64,000 nt of DNA from Porticoccus sp963974675 (GCA_963974675.1 CAXBDQ010000005.1:44891-108890), one strand, 5' to 3'; positions 34,131 to 43,752 are shown, counted from the stretch's first letter. The notes: generated by a model from the sequence alone, not told the origin. Made by a program: numbers and translations.

Positions 34131-34136
34131 TATAAT
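34131..34136 (+). promoter_or_regulatory. -10 element of fdxA promoter
   Basis: A perfect TATAAT followed by GCGCC, 41 bases upstream of the fdxA ATG. The -35 is less clear (TTTAAA at 34107-34112 is 18 bases away). It suggests fdxA has its own promoter. Confidence 0.5.
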
Positions 34137-34177
34137 GCGCCGCTGTTGAAACACCAGTATTACGGAGAGAGCACACA

Positions 34178-34501
34178 ATGACCTTCATCGTCGGCGAAAA
34201 CTGCATCAAGTGCAAATACACAGATTGTGTCGAAGTTTGTCCAGTGGACTGCTTTTACGAAGGCCCCAACTTCCTAGTCATTCACCCGGACGAATGTATT
34301 GACTGTGCGCTCTGTGAACCCGAATGTCCTGTCGAAGCTATTTTCTCAGAAGACGAACTACCTGAAGACCAACAAGTCTACTTAGAGCTGAATACAGAAT
34401 TGGCAGAAATTTGGCCCAATATCACTGAAAAGAAAGAAGAACTTCCCGATGCTGAAGAGTGGGATGGTGTTCCAAACAAACTGCAATATCTGGAGCGTTA
34501 A
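34178..34501 (+). CDS. fdxA: ferredoxin FdxA (7Fe-8S)
   Basis: A 107-residue ferredoxin, exactly the Pseudomonas/Azotobacter FdI length. Cysteine patterns are CIKCKYTDCVEVCPVDC near the N-terminus (3Fe-4S plus one ligand of the 4Fe-4S cluster) and CIDCALCEPECPVEA around residue 40. The C-terminal half is acidic and forms the extra helix of this family. It carries single electrons and is tied to oxidative-stress control in Azotobacter. GGAGAG precedes the ATG. A strong terminator follows. Confidence 0.96.
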   Translation: MTFIVGENCIKCKYTDCVEVCPVDCFYEGPNFLVIHPDECIDCALCEPECPVEAIFSEDELPEDQQVYLELNTELAEIWPNITEKKEELPDAEEWDGVPNKLQYLER

Positions 34502-34578
34502 TAGCCCCCCCATATACTTTTCTCTTCAAAAAAGTACCGATATTGGGAAAGCACTTCGACTGAAAAAGTACTGATACT

Positions 34579-34614
34579 AAAAAGGCGGCTATCGATTTCG
34601 ATAGCCGCCTTTTT
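34579..34614. terminator. bidirectional terminator between fdxA and sppA
   Basis: Perfect 12-base arms GGCGGCTATCGA (34584-34595) and TCGATAGCCGCC (34598-34609), flanked by A-tract and T-tract on both sides. It serves the convergent fdxA and sppA genes. Confidence 0.93.
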
Positions 34615-34658
34615 AATTAATACCCCAGTTTGGTGGGAGCCCGTTAGAAAAATACCGG

Positions 34659-36512
34659 TTACTGATTCATACACTCAAAGCAATTCAAGTACATCCCTCT
34701 GGGATCATTAAATCGTGTCATCAACTCCAGTTTTCTGGAGAAACCGTAAAAATGAGCAATCAGACTACTAGGCAGCCATTTCTCAGGTAAAGCAGCTGCC
34801 ATTACGCCGATTTGTCCTTTCGTTAGTTCCTGCATCAACTGTTCACGAAACTCCAAAGGCTTACGTATATGCTCCACATCGTAGGAATCCAACCCGGCTG
34901 CCGCCGCCGCAGAATCCGTGGCCTGTTTCAAATTTCCCAACTTATCAACAAGACCCAGTTCTAATGCCTTATCTCCCGTCCATACACGCCCCTGAGCCAC
35001 TTGATTGACTTGATCGGTAGTACTATTTCGGGCATCAGCCACAATGGTCAAAAACTGATCGTAAACGTGATCAACTCCGGCTTGAACCACTTGCTTCGCC
35101 TGTGACGACATGGGCCGGTTAAGTTGGTACAAATCTGACAAGGCTGTAGTGCCAACACCATCACTGTGAACGCCCAAAGCCTCCAGGCTATCTTCAAAGG
35201 TAGGGATAATGCCAAAAACGCCAATAGATCCGGTGATTGTTGTCGGATTAGCCCACACCTCATCAGCCCCCATGGCAATCCAGTAACCTCCAGAAGCTGC
35301 CACAGAGCCCATTGAAACCACTACAGGTTTTCCCGCTTGTTTCGTCAACAAAACTTCTTGTCGAATAATCTCTGAAGCAAAAGCACTGCCACCAGGACTA
35401 TCAATGCGTAAGACCACCGCTTTTATCTGCTCATTGTCACGAGCTTGCTGGAACAACCCCGACAGGCTATCACTGCCTATGCTCCCCGCTGGCTGCTCTC
35501 CATCAAAAATCGCCCCCTTGGCCACAATGAGTCCAACTTTGTTATCTACAGCATTTGTATGTAGAGACTCTGCTCTGCGCATGTGCCCTAAATAACGCCC
35601 AGTATCAATATATTCATAACCACCCTCACTCGCCACACCAGCCAACTGCTGAAGCCGAGCTACCATTTGCGACCGCGTAGATAACTTATCCACAAGCCCG
35701 GAAGCTATGGCTAATTCGGCAGTATTGCCATTATGTTTCGCTAATTTACTACCCAAGTTGTTGGCATAATCATTTATGGCGTCCGCGGGCAGGTCTCGCA
35801 GGTCTTCCACCCGGCTAGTGTAAGCAGCCCAAAGTGCATTAAGCCACTCTGTAGTGTGCTCTCGAGAAGCAGCTGACATACTCGAACGGGTAAAGGGTTC
35901 TATTGCATCTTTGTAGGTACCTACTCGGAAAATATGCAGATTAATATGGAGTTTATCCAATGCTTCTTTGAGGTAACTGGGGTAACTACCAAAACCCGTG
36001 AGCAACACAGCCCCCATAGGATTAAGGTGAATTTCATCCGCATAGCTGGCCAGGTAATACTGTTCCTGGGTGTAGTTGTCTCCTACGGCAACAATGGGTT
36101 TGCCACTGGCCTTAAAACGGGCCAACGCTTCACCAATATCCTCCAGCTTGCTAACACCACCCCCAATGAGGAAATCCAGCTCCAGCACCAAGCTTGTTAT
36201 CCTCGAATCATTGGTGGCACGATCAATCGCCTCAATCAAATCATAGGTCAGTGTTTCAGCATCCGCTGGGCGGCTTTGCTCCAATATCTGAGTTAACGGA
36301 TCAACATAGGTCTTTTGCTCAACCAAAAAGCCACCCGGCGCTACTCTCAGGGCAGCTTTCTCCGGTAATGGTTGTACGTCCTTTTGTACAAAGCTCATGA
36401 TCACTACGATTAATATCAATACAAAAACAAGATTAACCAACATCCGAACCGCACTTAGCAGCCCACCAATAAATCGGAAAAAACGTCGAATCAGACCGGG
36501 CTTTTCACTCAT
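34659..36512 (-). CDS. sppA: signal peptide peptidase SppA (67K type)
   Basis: A 617-residue long-form SppA. One N-terminal membrane anchor (LVNLVFVLILIVVIMSFV, about residues 20-40) is followed by two tandem peptidase domains. The catalytic lysine is in the N-terminal repeat (GTYKDAIEPFTR, near residue 200) and the catalytic serine in the second (MGSVAASGGYWIAMGAD, near residue 405), preceded by RIDSPGGSAFASE. It digests cleaved signal peptides in the membrane. Its first codons overlap the stop of the DUF2069 gene by 4 bases, so both are co-transcribed. Confidence 0.96.
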   Translation of the reverse strand: MSEKPGLIRRFFRFIGGLLSAVRMLVNLVFVLILIVVIMSFVQKDVQPLPEKAALRVAPGGFLVEQKTYVDPLTQILEQSRPADAETLTYDLIEAIDRATNDSRITSLVLELDFLIGGGVSKLEDIGEALARFKASGKPIVAVGDNYTQEQYYLASYADEIHLNPMGAVLLTGFGSYPSYLKEALDKLHINLHIFRVGTYKDAIEPFTRSSMSAASREHTTEWLNALWAAYTSRVEDLRDLPADAINDYANNLGSKLAKHNGNTAELAIASGLVDKLSTRSQMVARLQQLAGVASEGGYEYIDTGRYLGHMRRAESLHTNAVDNKVGLIVAKGAIFDGEQPAGSIGSDSLSGLFQQARDNEQIKAVVLRIDSPGGSAFASEIIRQEVLLTKQAGKPVVVSMGSVAASGGYWIAMGADEVWANPTTITGSIGVFGIIPTFEDSLEALGVHSDGVGTTALSDLYQLNRPMSSQAKQVVQAGVDHVYDQFLTIVADARNSTTDQVNQVAQGRVWTGDKALELGLVDKLGNLKQATDSAAAAAGLDSYDVEHIRKPLEFREQLMQELTKGQIGVMAAALPEKWLPSSLIAHFYGFSRKLELMTRFNDPRGMYLNCFECMNQ

Positions 36513-36886
36513 GACATATCATCCTGATAAAGAGAATATTGTTTCCAGCGGCTATACATCATTGCCGCACTAAACATCACCACCAATAACACTAACTCCG
36601 CCCAATCAAATATATTGGCATCAGGCGAGAATAAATTGTTAACGGTGACAACAAAGTACAACAACGTCACGAAACACAACATGGATATCGTTTTATAACG
36701 CTCCACATATAACCCAGGAAGAAGAATTAATAAGGGTACAAAGGTAAAAATCATCAAACTTACGGGCGTAGAAGACTGCAAACCATTGAGCAGCAACACC
36801 AATAGAAACAGTATCAAACTACCTCGGGTTAATTGACGCCCAATACAGAGCTTCTTTCCAAGGTTGGGAATAACTTTTATTGTCAT
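36509..36886 (-). CDS. DUF2069 membrane protein
   Basis: A 125-residue protein with four hydrophobic helices (GSLILFLLVLLLNGL, VSLMIFTFVPLLILLPGLYV, ISMLCFVTLLYFVVTV and WAELVLLVVMFSAAMMY). This matches DUF2069 proteins, usually found beside wrbA, as here. Function unknown. It overlaps sppA by 4 bases and may be co-transcribed with wrbA upstream, from which it is separated by about 90 bases. Confidence 0.85.
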   Translation of the reverse strand: MTIKVIPNLGKKLCIGRQLTRGSLILFLLVLLLNGLQSSTPVSLMIFTFVPLLILLPGLYVERYKTISMLCFVTLLYFVVTVNNLFSPDANIFDWAELVLLVVMFSAAMMYSRWKQYSLYQDDMS

Positions 36887-36976
36887 GAAACTTCCTAGTG
36901 ACTCTACTAAAGGCTGCCTAGTGACGACCTCAATTATACTCTTGTGACAATGGCCTCTAATTATCGAGGACGCAGG

Positions 36977-37573
36977 TTATGGAGCATCAGATAATTTTTG
37001 TGCCAAAACAGCAATGCGTTTACCCAATGCAACACACAGCTCAGCTTCTTCAGCACTGAGATCAAGATTCCCATCCGCCGCTTGGTGCGATGCGCCATAG
37101 GGTGTACCACCACGGGTTGTCGTGTGCAAAGCTGTTTCACTGTATGGCAACCCAGCCAACACCATTCCCTGATGCATCAGCGGTAACATCATACTCAACA
37201 GCGTCGATTCCTGTCCGCCATGCAGCGAGCCCGTAGACGTAAACACCGCCGCGGGCTTTCCAATCAAGTCGCCGTTCAGCCAAATATCACCCGTCATATC
37301 CAAAAAATGTTTAAGTGGAGCTGCCATATTGCCAAAACGAGTGGGACTGCCGAGTATTAAACCAGCACTACCCTTCAAATCCTCCTGACTACAATAGACG
37401 TGACCTTCCGATGGAATATCTGGCTCAGTAGCCTCACAATTGGGGGATACCGTCGGCACTGTTCGCACCCGAGCTGCAAGACCAACCTGCTCCACACCCT
37501 CGGCAATTTTTTCAGCCATTACTTTAGTATTACCATAACGAGAATAATAGAGAACTAGAACATACGACATCAA
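36977..37573 (-). CDS. wrbA: NAD(P)H:quinone oxidoreductase WrbA
   Basis: A 198-residue flavodoxin-like quinone reductase. FMN-binding loop YYSRYGNTKVMAEKIAEG at the start, then GSPTRFGNMAAPLKHFLD and FTSTGSLHGGQESTLLSM, all diagnostic of WrbA. It makes two-electron reductions of quinones, which avoids semiquinone radicals. In the same order as in Pseudomonas: arsC, wrbA, DUF2069. It is 8 bases after the arsC-type reductase stop. Confidence 0.96.
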   Translation of the reverse strand: MMSYVLVLYYSRYGNTKVMAEKIAEGVEQVGLAARVRTVPTVSPNCEATEPDIPSEGHVYCSQEDLKGSAGLILGSPTRFGNMAAPLKHFLDMTGDIWLNGDLIGKPAAVFTSTGSLHGGQESTLLSMMLPLMHQGMVLAGLPYSETALHTTTRGGTPYGASHQAADGNLDLSAEEAELCVALGKRIAVLAQKLSDAP

Positions 37574-37581
37574 AGAAACCT

Positions 37582-37926
37582 CTATAGAATGTTCAAAATT
37601 TGTTCAGGAGGACGCCCTAATACGGCTTTATCGCCGTTAATAACGATAGGACGTTCAATCAACTTGGGATTTGCCACCATCGCCTTTATAAGCTGCTGAT
37701 GAGAAAGACTGGGGTCAGACAAGTTATTTTCTTTATAAGCATCTTCACCCTTACGTAACAATTGACGGGCAGGGATTCCAAGTTTTTTTAGAATGTCATC
37801 CAATGCTTCTACAGTCGGTGGTGTTTCCAGATACAGTACAATTTCTGGAGCGATACCGCGCTCCTCTAGCAGCGCTAAAGTTTGACGGGATTTGGAACAA
37901 CGGGGGTTGTGATAAATGCTAATCAT
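37582..37926 (-). CDS. glutaredoxin-dependent arsenate reductase family protein (ArsC/YfgD)
   Basis: A 114-residue ArsC-fold protein: IYHNPRCSKSRQTLALLEE with the active cysteine (C9), then LLRKGEDAYKENNL and RPIVINGDKAVLGRPPE, where the arginines assist oxyanion binding. The family includes plasmid ArsC and the YfgD group of unclear substrate; neighbours (wrbA, yihY) are those of chromosomal Pseudomonas copies, so it is a core gene. It is the only intact arsenate-reductase-like gene seen in the window. The ATG at 37926 gives the usual N-terminus; a longer frame to 37971 is less likely. Confidence 0.92.
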   Translation of the reverse strand: MISIYHNPRCSKSRQTLALLEERGIAPEIVLYLETPPTVEALDDILKKLGIPARQLLRKGEDAYKENNLSDPSLSHQQLIKAMVANPKLIERPIVINGDKAVLGRPPEQILNIL

Positions 37927-38035
37927 AATCTTTGTGTAGAATACCCTTGTTAGAGAAAGAATTTTGACCAAAAATACATTCTAGCTGGAAACCAGCTGCC
38001 GGGGCCAGACAGAGTCTCATAAACGAGGTTATATC

Positions 38036-39289
38036 GTGTCTTTAACAGCAACAGAACAAATACAAATGGCCGGGACTTTTTTTCGGCATCTCATGAAACG
38101 CTTTATTTGTGATGGGTGCCTCCAAAGCGCCGCGGCTCTAACTTACATGAGTTTGTTTGCGGTGGTACCGCTAATGACCCTGATGTATTCCATGTTTTCC
38201 TTAATTCCAGCATTTCAGGGTTTGGAAGGTCAGGTTCAGGAGTTAATTTTCAGTAACTTTGTTCCACAAAGTGGTGCAGAGATACAACAGTACCTCACTG
38301 AATTTTCTAGCCAAGCGCGCAACTTGTCTGCCGCGGGTGCCATCATATTGCTGATCACCTCTTACCTAATGCTGACAAACATTGAGCAAGCCTTTAACAA
38401 TATCTGGGGAACAGTTGGCAGCCGCCGTGGGTTATCGAGCTTTTTGCTCTACTGGGGCATTCTAAGTCTAGGGCCTTTGTTGCTGGGTATTGGCCTGGTC
38501 ATGCATACGTATCTCCTCTCCTTTGAATTGTTGGTCGGTGAAATCGATGTATTAGGCATCACCGCCAGAATATTTGGAATCCTGCCCCTGATCTTTACTT
38601 GGGCCGCCTTTACCCTACTGTTTATTGCTGTTCCCAATTGCAAAGTTTCCACACGCTATGCCGTCATCGGTGGACTGGTCACGTCCATTTGTTTTGAACT
38701 CGCTAAAGTGGCCTTTGGCACATTGATTGCCCACTCCAGTTACACCACCGTCTATGGGGCTTTTGCTATTTTCCCTATCTTTCTGATATGGATTTATCTG
38801 ATGTGGATTATCGTACTGGGCGGCGCGGAACTAATACGCGCCATGGAGACATTTAAGACTACCTGGAAAGGGTTTGATTACCCAGACCTCGTCGCTGTCT
38901 TGGTGGTACTTTGGGAATGCTGGTCCAAGCAGCAACAGGGTGGCGCACTGTCAAACCGCGACATTATCGGCGCGGGCCTCGAAGAACAACACTGGCGAAG
39001 ATTGCGTGACCTATTGTTGGAAAAACACATGCTAGCTGAAACCACCGCAGGGTATTACGTTATGACACGAGACCCCCACCACCTGCAGCTAACCGACATT
39101 GTCTCCCTAAGCGGTAGAGGGTTGACGGTATTACCTGGCACCAAAGCGAACGAAGCATTAACCAAATATCCCTGGTTTGCCCAACTATCTGATATTTTGA
39201 GCCGCGCTAACGAACAATTGGACGACACTTTCTCTCCAACGGTTGCTCAGCTTTTTTCTGACGAGAACACAAATGAACAAAATGACTAA
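38036..39289 (+). CDS. YihY family inner membrane protein
   Basis: A 417-residue protein of the YihY/UPF0761 (once called RNase BN) family. The membrane part (residues 25-285) has six helices with CLQSAAALTYMSLFAVVPLM, NNIWGTVGSRRGLSSFLLYW and SSYTTVYGAFAIFPIFLIWIYLMW. A soluble C-terminal part of about 120 residues resembles a winged helix (RLRDLLLEKHMLAET). Function unknown; it is not an RNase. Start codon is GTG at 38036. The next gene overlaps its stop by 17 bases. Confidence 0.92.
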   Translation: MSLTATEQIQMAGTFFRHLMKRFICDGCLQSAAALTYMSLFAVVPLMTLMYSMFSLIPAFQGLEGQVQELIFSNFVPQSGAEIQQYLTEFSSQARNLSAAGAIILLITSYLMLTNIEQAFNNIWGTVGSRRGLSSFLLYWGILSLGPLLLGIGLVMHTYLLSFELLVGEIDVLGITARIFGILPLIFTWAAFTLLFIAVPNCKVSTRYAVIGGLVTSICFELAKVAFGTLIAHSSYTTVYGAFAIFPIFLIWIYLMWIIVLGGAELIRAMETFKTTWKGFDYPDLVAVLVVLWECWSKQQQGGALSNRDIIGAGLEEQHWRRLRDLLLEKHMLAETTAGYYVMTRDPHHLQLTDIVSLSGRGLTVLPGTKANEALTKYPWFAQLSDILSRANEQLDDTFSPTVAQLFSDENTNEQND

Positions 39290-39791
39290 ACCAAGAACCC
39301 ACCCTTTTTTTTTGTGGCTGGGGCTATTACTTTTGAGCTTATCCCTAACATCTTGCGGTAATCATGAAACAACTTATGCTCTAACAGATGGCACCAAATT
39401 TCAGTTTTCCGAGTTAAAAGGTCGTGTGGTCTTTATTAATTATTGGGCCGAGTGGTGTAAGCCCTGCCGTACCGAAATGCCCGAGTTAAATACCTTCCAA
39501 AAAGAATGGCATGACCGAGTCCAAGTCTTGGCAGTGAACTATGACGGTGTCACTGGGGACCAGTTAAGCACACAGGCAAAGGCAATGGGTATCAACTTCC
39601 CCGTACTGACTACTGACCCCAGGCAGCAGTTTGGTGTAACCGCCAGTGGCGCACTTCCAGAAACACTGGTAATCGATACCCAAGGGGTTTACCAAAAAGT
39701 ATTATTGGGACCGCAAACTGTTGAAAGCCTGTTAGCCGTTGTTCACGAATTAGAAACTCATGAATTGGCAACTGACAGGGGCGACAAATGA
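39273..39791 (+). CDS. TlpA-like thioredoxin-fold lipoprotein
   Basis: A 172-residue protein with a lipoprotein signal (LLLLSLSLTSC; lipidation C near residue 22) and a thioredoxin fold with redox site WAEWCKPCRTEMPELN, cis-Pro region ASGALPETLVID. It probably reduces disulfides in the periplasm or helps cytochrome c maturation. The ATG at 39273 lies inside the end of the yihY-type gene (17-base overlap), as in related species. An upstream in-frame start is not needed. Confidence 0.9.
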   Translation: MNKMTKPRTHPFFLWLGLLLLSLSLTSCGNHETTYALTDGTKFQFSELKGRVVFINYWAEWCKPCRTEMPELNTFQKEWHDRVQVLAVNYDGVTGDQLSTQAKAMGINFPVLTTDPRQQFGVTASGALPETLVIDTQGVYQKVLLGPQTVESLLAVVHELETHELATDRGDK

Positions 39792-39867
39792 TCTGGCAAT
39801 GGTCGTGAGTGGGGTATATACGGCGTTGAGGGCTACTTAGCAATCAAGGCTATCAGTAAAAAACTGG

Positions 39868-40572
39868 CTAAAAACCAAACACCTGCTTCACAAAAGGGAT
39901 ACTCAGCTTTCGCCGTGCTTCCAACGAGGCATCTTCTAAAATATCGAGACAACCCATCAGCTCTGCCAACCCTCGAGCAGTTCGGTTCGTCAGATAACAT
40001 GCCACATCATCACTCAATTCCATCCCTCGTCGTGAGGCCCTAAATTGAAGAATTTGTCGTTTTTTATCATCATCTGACGAAGCAAGTTGAAATACCGGCC
40101 CCCAACCAAACCGGGACTGAAGGTCGGGTAGTTGTAATGGCATTTCTCTGGCAGAACAATCTGCACCAAGTAGTAAACAGCCATTGGCATCTTTGATTCG
40201 GTTATACAGATCAAAAAGTGCTCTTTCCCAATCGGCATGCCCAGATATCACCTGAACATCATCCAGGCAGACCAGAGTCAGTTGTTCCAAGTCTTCTAAC
40301 AATTGCTCTGGCGGATAATCTAACAGCTCACGCAATGGTAAATATTGAGAGGACAAGCCCTGAGCTGAAGCCTGATGACAGCTCGCCTGCAAGAGATGCG
40401 AAACACCGCTGCCAACAGCGCCCCAAAGATAAACAAATGGCTGTTCACCAATGAGCAGCTGTTCACGAAGTACTGTTGCCACCTGACGATTAACATCCTG
40501 CTCTTGAAGAAAAAAATTCTCTAGCGTAGCGTCGTCATTCAGATTAATACGCAGGCTCAGCTGTTGAGGCAC
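39868..40572 (-). CDS. hda: DnaA regulatory inactivator Hda, atypical P-loop
   Basis: A 234-residue Hda-type AAA+ protein: LSLRINLNDDATLENFF at the start (clamp-binding QLSL-like peptide), Walker A region LWGAVGSGVSHLLQA, Walker B LVCLDDVQVI, sensor SRFGWGPVFQL and box VIII region TARGLAELMGCLD. With the beta clamp, Hda promotes ATP hydrolysis by DnaA. The position of the P-loop Lys/Arg is Val (GSGVSH), which should weaken nucleotide binding. GTG start overlaps the TAG of the DUF2066 gene by one base. Confidence 0.9.
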   Translation of the reverse strand: MPQQLSLRINLNDDATLENFFLQEQDVNRQVATVLREQLLIGEQPFVYLWGAVGSGVSHLLQASCHQASAQGLSSQYLPLRELLDYPPEQLLEDLEQLTLVCLDDVQVISGHADWERALFDLYNRIKDANGCLLLGADCSAREMPLQLPDLQSRFGWGPVFQLASSDDDKKRQILQFRASRRGMELSDDVACYLTNRTARGLAELMGCLDILEDASLEARRKLSIPFVKQVFGF

Positions 40573-41810
40573 TAGCGCCGCCCCCAGATAAAATAGAAGT
40601 TTTTCGGCTTTGGTAATGTTTTTGTTACAACGCCAACACCCGAACTATCAAGACTCTCGGTACCATTAAGAATCTCAGCACCATAAATAACTTCGTCACT
40701 ATTAGTAACTTCTGCACTTCCTACTTCACCACTATTCACCGCAGTATCAATACTCGTCTCATCTAAAGTGTTGGCCACCTCAGCAGCAGAAAAGTTTTCA
40801 GTCATTCGTCGATCCCTACGCAGGGTATCCAACAACAGGTTCACCTCACCTTCCACATACAATCGCAACCCTAGCCGGTCATTATCGACCTCACTTACGG
40901 TCAGGTGGCGAACCACCTCTAATGACTCTAAATAATGGGTTGCCTCATTGAACGACTGGTAATCATTAATATTTTCAAGTTGAAGAAAGACCGTCTCCGT
41001 ATCCATTTTAGGCACGTAGGCATACTGGCTGGCAAGACGATCCACCACATCAGGCACAATCTTGTTCATTAATGCCGACAAATTATCCGCCACCACATTT
41101 TGCAGGCTATCATTGCCTTTTAGATAGAGCAGTCGCGCGGCCCGCCATTGGCCAGAAGAGCTCTGATACATACGCAGAGCCAGCCACGTATTGGCATTGT
41201 AGCGCTTTGCGGCTGCTGTCAATTGTGCTTGATTTAGATTCCACACATCTATCGCAGAAATACTCCTGCTATCTTGTAAATCCAACAAAGGAAGAATCAA
41301 TGGAGCACCGCGATCATCCATCAATGACTCCAGTGTCGCCACAGCTTCCGGCAAGTTTTCGGAGGTCACAAAACTGCGTCCACCGACAGGGTCGTCAATC
41401 ACCATCCACACCAGTAATCCGGGACGATCAGAGGGCCACACTTGCAACCGATATTCCCTTAGCAGCTTGTTAATTGCCGAAGGGGCATAATTTAAACTCA
41501 TACCGAGCCCATCGGGCGATGACTCAGGAGTCCGGGGATCACGGTAGCTCACATAGCCATATTCAGTCACATAGCGTTCAGGGTTAGAGTAGCTCACATT
41601 CGCCAAGACTTGGCTATCACCTGTGACTTTCACTAACACCTTACCTAGACCAACTCGCATGGCCCGCAATCTTTCAGACCCACTTTGGCCCGAGACCGGT
41701 ACAACAGTATGATAGAGATCAGTGACCGTTTCTGCCTGTAAGCGCAAGGGCAAAAGCACCACAACAATAAGGGCAATCAGAGTATTTTTAATAACAACAC
41801 GGTTTTTCAT
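40572..41810 (-). CDS. DUF2066 exported protein
   Basis: A 412-residue protein with a signal peptide (TLIALIVVVLLPLRLQAET) and a DUF2066 domain (DLYHTVVPVSGQSGSERL, GLGKVLVKVTGD). It is a conserved neighbour of hda and purM in pseudomonad-type genomes; function unknown. The C-terminal ~60 residues are low-complexity (repeated V/S/E with EVTNSDEV, EILNGTES). ATG at 41810 directly precedes the signal peptide; an in-frame ATG 12 codons earlier is possible. Divergent from purM. Confidence 0.88.
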   Translation of the reverse strand: MKNRVVIKNTLIALIVVVLLPLRLQAETVTDLYHTVVPVSGQSGSERLRAMRVGLGKVLVKVTGDSQVLANVSYSNPERYVTEYGYVSYRDPRTPESSPDGLGMSLNYAPSAINKLLREYRLQVWPSDRPGLLVWMVIDDPVGGRSFVTSENLPEAVATLESLMDDRGAPLILPLLDLQDSRSISAIDVWNLNQAQLTAAAKRYNANTWLALRMYQSSSGQWRAARLLYLKGNDSLQNVVADNLSALMNKIVPDVVDRLASQYAYVPKMDTETVFLQLENINDYQSFNEATHYLESLEVVRHLTVSEVDNDRLGLRLYVEGEVNLLLDTLRRDRRMTENFSAAEVANTLDETSIDTAVNSGEVGSAEVTNSDEVIYGAEILNGTESLDSSGVGVVTKTLPKPKNFYFIWGRR

Positions 41811-41974
41811 GGCGCGATTGTACCAGTAGAGTACAAATAGGCCCATTATCCGACTGCCAGTTCACTGCTTTTAATATAAAATACCCGCTCTTTTAATTCG
41901 CCCCTCAAAAAAGCAGCCATTTCACAACGGCTACTGATAAGTAAGGCAACGACTTAAGGCAACTAGAAACGACT

Positions 41975-43033
41975 ATGAGCGACCAAAAGCCAACCCCTCT
42001 CAGCTATAAAGATGCTGGTGTCGATATTGATGCCGGCAATGCACTCGTGGAACGTATCAAGCACGTTGCCAAAGATACTCGACGACCCGAAGTGCTGGCA
42101 GGACTGGGTGGTTTTGGAGCCTTGTTTAGCTTGCCCAGCGGCTATAAAGAACCCGTACTTGCCTCAGGTACCGATGGTGTTGGCACCAAACTCAAACTCG
42201 CCATGGACCTAGAACTCCACGACACTATCGGCATTGACTTGGTCGCTATGTGCGTCAATGACTTAGTGGTCTGTGGTGCTGAGCCACTGTTTTTCCTCGA
42301 CTACTATGCTACCGGAAAATTAAATGTCGACATGGCCGCATCTGTCGTCACTGGTATCGGCGAAGGTTGTAAATTAGCGGGCTGCTCATTGGTAGGTGGT
42401 GAAACCGCCGAAATGCCAGGTATGTATGAAGGAGAAGACTACGATCTCGCCGGTTTCTGTGTGGGCATCGTAGAAAAAGCTGAGATAATCGACGGCAGCG
42501 CTGTCCATGTGGGTGACACGTTAATTGGCCTTGCATCCAGCGGCCCCCATTCCAATGGCTATTCATTGATTCGCAAAGTCATCGAGGTCTCCGGTGCCGA
42601 CATCCACAATGAAAGTATTGATGGTACGACGTTAGGTCAAGCACTGCTGACACCCACTCGTATCTATGTAAAATCTATTTTGGCATTGGTAGAACATGCC
42701 CACGTACCCGTTCATGCCATTTCACATATCACGGGTGGTGGACTATTGGAAAACATTCCAAGAGTACTGCCAGAAAATGCAAAAGCCGTTATCGACACCA
42801 CAAGCTGGAAGCAGCCTGCCATCTTCGATTGGTTGCAAACCAATGGCAATATAGATGACACCGAAATGCATCGCACATTTAACTGTGGTATCGGCATGGT
42901 AGTTTGTGTTCCCACTGAAGTGGCTGAAACTGCACTGGATACACTGCACGCTGCGGGAGAGGACGCCTTTATTATTGGTCATATCGCCCATGCCGAAGCT
43001 GACGAAGAACAAGTCGAGCTGTTAGGGCTGTAA
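41975..43033 (+). CDS. purM: phosphoribosylformylglycinamidine cyclo-ligase PurM
   Basis: A 352-residue PurM: LSYKDAGVDIDAGNALVERI at the start, GGFGALFSLP, ASGTDGVGTKLKLA (ATP site), MCVNDLVVCGAEPLFFLDYY and GGETAEMPGMY. It makes aminoimidazole ribotide, step five of purine synthesis, in the cytoplasm. Next to purN, 47 bases downstream, as in many proteobacteria. Confidence 0.98.
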   Translation: MSDQKPTPLSYKDAGVDIDAGNALVERIKHVAKDTRRPEVLAGLGGFGALFSLPSGYKEPVLASGTDGVGTKLKLAMDLELHDTIGIDLVAMCVNDLVVCGAEPLFFLDYYATGKLNVDMAASVVTGIGEGCKLAGCSLVGGETAEMPGMYEGEDYDLAGFCVGIVEKAEIIDGSAVHVGDTLIGLASSGPHSNGYSLIRKVIEVSGADIHNESIDGTTLGQALLTPTRIYVKSILALVEHAHVPVHAISHITGGGLLENIPRVLPENAKAVIDTTSWKQPAIFDWLQTNGNIDDTEMHRTFNCGIGMVVCVPTEVAETALDTLHAAGEDAFIIGHIAHAEADEEQVELLGL

Positions 43034-43080
43034 GCTGAAAAATTATAAATCATGATCACAAGCTGCAAGAGCTACAAACC

Positions 43081-43752
43081 ATGACCACAAAAACTCGGCC
43101 CCGCTTGGTTGTACTGTTATCCGGCAGCGGCAGCAACTTTCAAGCCTTTATCGATGCGACAAAAAGTGGCGAGCTTAATGCAGACATTGTCTCCGTCATC
43201 AGTAACAAAGCGGGTGTGATGGGACTTGAACGTGGCAAAAATGCAGGTATCGCCAATGAGGTGGTAAATCACCGTGAATTTGTAGATCGTGAAAACTTCG
43301 ATCACATATTAGCCGAACGAATCGAGAGCTACAAACCCGACTTGGTAATTCTGGCTGGATTCATGCGCATACTCACGCCGGGATTTGTGCATCGTTTTGC
43401 CGGTCGCATAATGAATATCCATCCATCATTACTGCCAAAATATCCAGGGCTGCACACCCACAAACGAGCCATAGAAGCGGGTGATACCACTGCTGGGGCA
43501 ACGGTACATTTCGTTACCAGCGAACTAGATGGCGGCCCAGCTATCATTCAAGCTGAAGTACCTGTACTGCCCGGTGATAATGAAGCTGCACTGGCGAACC
43601 GCGTACTGGTTAAGGAACATCAAATCTACCCCCTAGCGGCCCAGTGGTTCTGCGAAGGGCGCTTATCCTTCAACAATGGCAAACCTCAACTGGATGGAAA
43701 ACAACTGCCTGACGCCGGCTTCCCTTTCTCTGATATCATCCCTGAACACTGA
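43081..43752 (+). CDS. purN: phosphoribosylglycinamide formyltransferase PurN
   Basis: A 223-residue GAR transformylase using 10-formyltetrahydrofolate: VVLLSGSGSNFQAFID (phosphate loop), LAGFMRILTPGFV, MNIHPSLLPKYPGLHTH (catalytic N and H) and GATVHFVTSELDGGP (catalytic D). It performs step three of purine synthesis. It follows purM and precedes a DUF3108 gene, matching pseudomonad order. Confidence 0.97.
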   Translation: MTTKTRPRLVVLLSGSGSNFQAFIDATKSGELNADIVSVISNKAGVMGLERGKNAGIANEVVNHREFVDRENFDHILAERIESYKPDLVILAGFMRILTPGFVHRFAGRIMNIHPSLLPKYPGLHTHKRAIEAGDTTAGATVHFVTSELDGGPAIIQAEVPVLPGDNEAALANRVLVKEHQIYPLAAQWFCEGRLSFNNGKPQLDGKQLPDAGFPFSDIIPEH

